From: UBA1672 sp050633505
GTDB lineage: Bacteria; Pseudomonadota; Alphaproteobacteria; Micavibrionales; Micavibrionaceae
Direction: 5' to 3'
DNA: 64,000 bases
Assembly: GCA_050633505.1 (NCBI GenBank)
Contig: JBOEGQ010000006.1
Coordinates: forward strand, 19,066-83,065
This document shows positions 62,634 to 64,000 of this stretch, one piece after another. Position numbers and translations under genes: made by a program. Below the pieces are notes generated by a model. The model made no database searches, was not told where the DNA came from, and was given only the letters and a program-made list of their open reading frames with translations. Position 1 is the first letter of the stretch, and every line of letters starts with the position of its first letter.

Positions 62634-64000
62634 TTAAATACGCATCAATCTTGCCTTAATTAAATCAGGCTTATGCGTCACATCACGCGCAGCAAATCGT
62701 AAGATCTTTAATTCTCTACTTTCAACATACGCATCGCGGCGCTGATCATGTTTGATCGCTTCGGCAGTAAGGTGAATATCGCCGTCTACTTCGATGTCAT
62801 AGCGCTCACCAGAGGGGGTATTGAGCAAAAAATCTAAGCGGTATTGCCCGCACTCATATTGGGACGCGTAGCTGAGCTTGAGTTCTTCTAATATTGCGGC
62901 CATCGCTTTTTCGGCAGCATTCAAAGGGTGCTGTTGTTGTTTCCGGATACGCTCAGCATAGCTAGCGAGTTGATGAAGAGGGGTATCTGATGAATCTGCC
63001 TGACATGCATGCAGGTCGCCAATAATATAAAGTAAGTTTTTCGCGCGAGTAACTGTGACGTTGATAAGGTCTTTTTGTTCAGCTGCAAATTTGATGAGAT
63101 AATCCGCCATACCATCAGCCACCACAGGGGAATAGATAAGAACATCACACTCACTACCTTGGAAGCTGTGTGCTGTACCGATTGTGAAGCGGCTTTCAAC
63201 AGAATTATACCAAGAGCACTTTGAAAGCGCTTGGCGCATCTCATCAACTTGCTTGCGGAAAGGTGTAACAACACCATAAGTCACGCTTGTATCAGAGAAG
63301 AGCCCTTGCTTAGCCCAGCGCTCTAATACTTCAACGGTCTTTTCAATTTCAGCTGGGTTCCATGCTCCCTTTGGTGCTTTGCGGGCTTGGCCGATAGTGT
63401 TGTGCCAAATAAGACCGTTTTCTTCGATCGGTAGGTTATTTTGAAATTGCGAGAGAGCGATTTGCTTTACTAATTTACCATCATAGAAATTGAGGTTTGA
63501 AAATTCAATAATATCGGGGTGGCAACGATAATGTTGTTTTAGCAGTGTCGATGATTGCGTAGATGCGGCTGAACGATCAAATGCAGAGCGGCGCTTAAAT
63601 GACCATTCGCTTACTGTATCTTCGATATCTAGCTCCTGAGCAATAGCGTGTTCAATATCGTCTTTTATAGATGTGATATGTTTGAATTGGTGCGGGTCAC
63701 CAATAATAACCGCACGCTTTGCTCGGTAAAGGAGAGGAATGATAGAGGGAATATCACACTGACCTGCCTCATCAATGACAACCAGATCAAAAAGAGCTTC
63801 TTCCGGTGGCATGACCGCGCTAACAGATTGGTTGGTTGTTATCCAAATAGGGAAGAAACGCTTCAACGCACTCAATGATTTTTTGAGGCGACGATGACGG
63901 CCAGCACCATAATCATCTATATCTTTATAGTAACCTTTAAAAGCCTCTGTGGCTTCTTGTGTAGAATTACGAATATTACTTATAACTTGGTGCGTGCGCT
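62634..64000 (-). CDS. Superfamily 1 helicase (Dna2/Nam7 type) with C-terminal endonuclease-like domain (5' end outside window)
   Basis: The frame is open to the last base, so only the last ~455 residues are present. Helicase motif II is LVVIDEAGQCDIPSIIPLL, followed by KRAVIIGDPHQFKHI (motif III), KQHYRCHPDIIEFSNLNFYD (IV), TVTRAKNLLYIIGD (VI) and GTAHSFQGSECDVLIYSPVV (V). The C-terminal ~100 residues (YRLDFLLNTPSGERYDIEVD, then DQRRDAYVESRELKILRFAA) match a Vsr/DUF559-type nuclease fold, with D, E-x-D and Arg residues in place. Such fusions often take part in defence against foreign DNA or in repair. Confidence 0.88.
   Translation of the reverse strand, partial: RTHQVISNIRNSTQEATEAFKGYYKDIDDYGAGRHRRLKKSLSALKRFFPIWITTNQSVSAVMPPEEALFDLVVIDEAGQCDIPSIIPLLYRAKRAVIIGDPHQFKHITSIKDDIEHAIAQELDIEDTVSEWSFKRRSAFDRSAASTQSSTLLKQHYRCHPDIIEFSNLNFYDGKLVKQIALSQFQNNLPIEENGLIWHNTIGQARKAPKGAWNPAEIEKTVEVLERWAKQGLFSDTSVTYGVVTPFRKQVDEMRQALSKCSWYNSVESRFTIGTAHSFQGSECDVLIYSPVVADGMADYLIKFAAEQKDLINVTVTRAKNLLYIIGDLHACQADSSDTPLHQLASYAERIRKQQQHPLNAAEKAMAAILEELKLSYASQYECGQYRLDFLLNTPSGERYDIEVDGDIHLTAEAIKHDQRRDAYVESRELKILRFAARDVTHKPDLIKARLMRI

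Overview
The window is a Gram-negative chromosome segment of moderate base composition. It encodes outer-membrane beta-barrels (MipA/OmpV, an autotransporter, a BcsS-like barrel), a tripartite RND pump with an outer-membrane lipoprotein, and an OmpA-type domain. The BcsS-like barrel and the GbsR/MarR-controlled CydAB oxidase fit an alphaproteobacterium, but that is inference; no rRNA, tRNA or other taxonomic marker was seen.

Positions 1-30130 are one co-directional, tightly packed block on the + strand encoding an extracellular contractile injection system (eCIS, related to Afp/PVC). In order: tail sheath (5' end outside the window), tube, a Cys-rich baseplate-type protein, a disordered protein, a Pvc16/DUF4255 cap protein, an AAA+ ATPase, a small protein, a giant 2523-residue DUF4157 protein, a DUF4157-OmpA fusion, then after a 190-nt gap with a possible promoter an Afp7-like tube-initiator, a LysM-like hub protein, protein-D-like hub, gpV-like spike, PAAR-like tip, gp25 wedge, two large baseplate-J-type proteins, a tail-protein-I-type protein and a DUF6519/beta-helix protein. 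There are no capsid, terminase, integrase, lysis or T6SS membrane genes, so this is neither a prophage nor a T6SS. No obvious tape measure is present. The two DUF4157 proteins, especially the giant one, are the least understood part.

Positions 30367-34186 hold housekeeping genes on the - strand (YaiI-type protein, RRM protein, cyanide-insensitive-type CydAB) and a GbsR/MarR regulator with a perfect 16-bp inverted-repeat operator in front of it.

Positions 34324-45613 look like one regulon: glycosyltransferase, MipA/OmpV barrel, RND pump operon, a flavocytochrome of the ferric reductase type with an acidic insertion, and an OmpR-type two-component system. Hexamers of the form YTTAAK repeated at 11-bp spacing (a PmrA-box-like pattern) lie upstream of four of these transcription units, including the two-component operon itself.

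Positions 45738-49617 carry a three-gene operon (KAS III-like synthase, haem-oxygenase-fold diiron-type enzyme, unknown protein) and a secreted lipase-like hydrolase preceded by three copies of a 15-nt operator-like palindrome. Positions 49618-64000 contain an autotransporter, a CNNM/CorC-type transporter, a secreted tyrosine phosphatase, a probable polysaccharide/sugar-oxidation cluster (cellulose-synthase-like glycosyltransferase, GMC oxidoreductase with its small subunit, BcsS-like barrel), an unusual J-domain protein and the 3' part of a helicase-nuclease gene. Four copies of a 36-37-nt dispersed repeat, all on the + strand, lie in the intergenic spaces of this last region.
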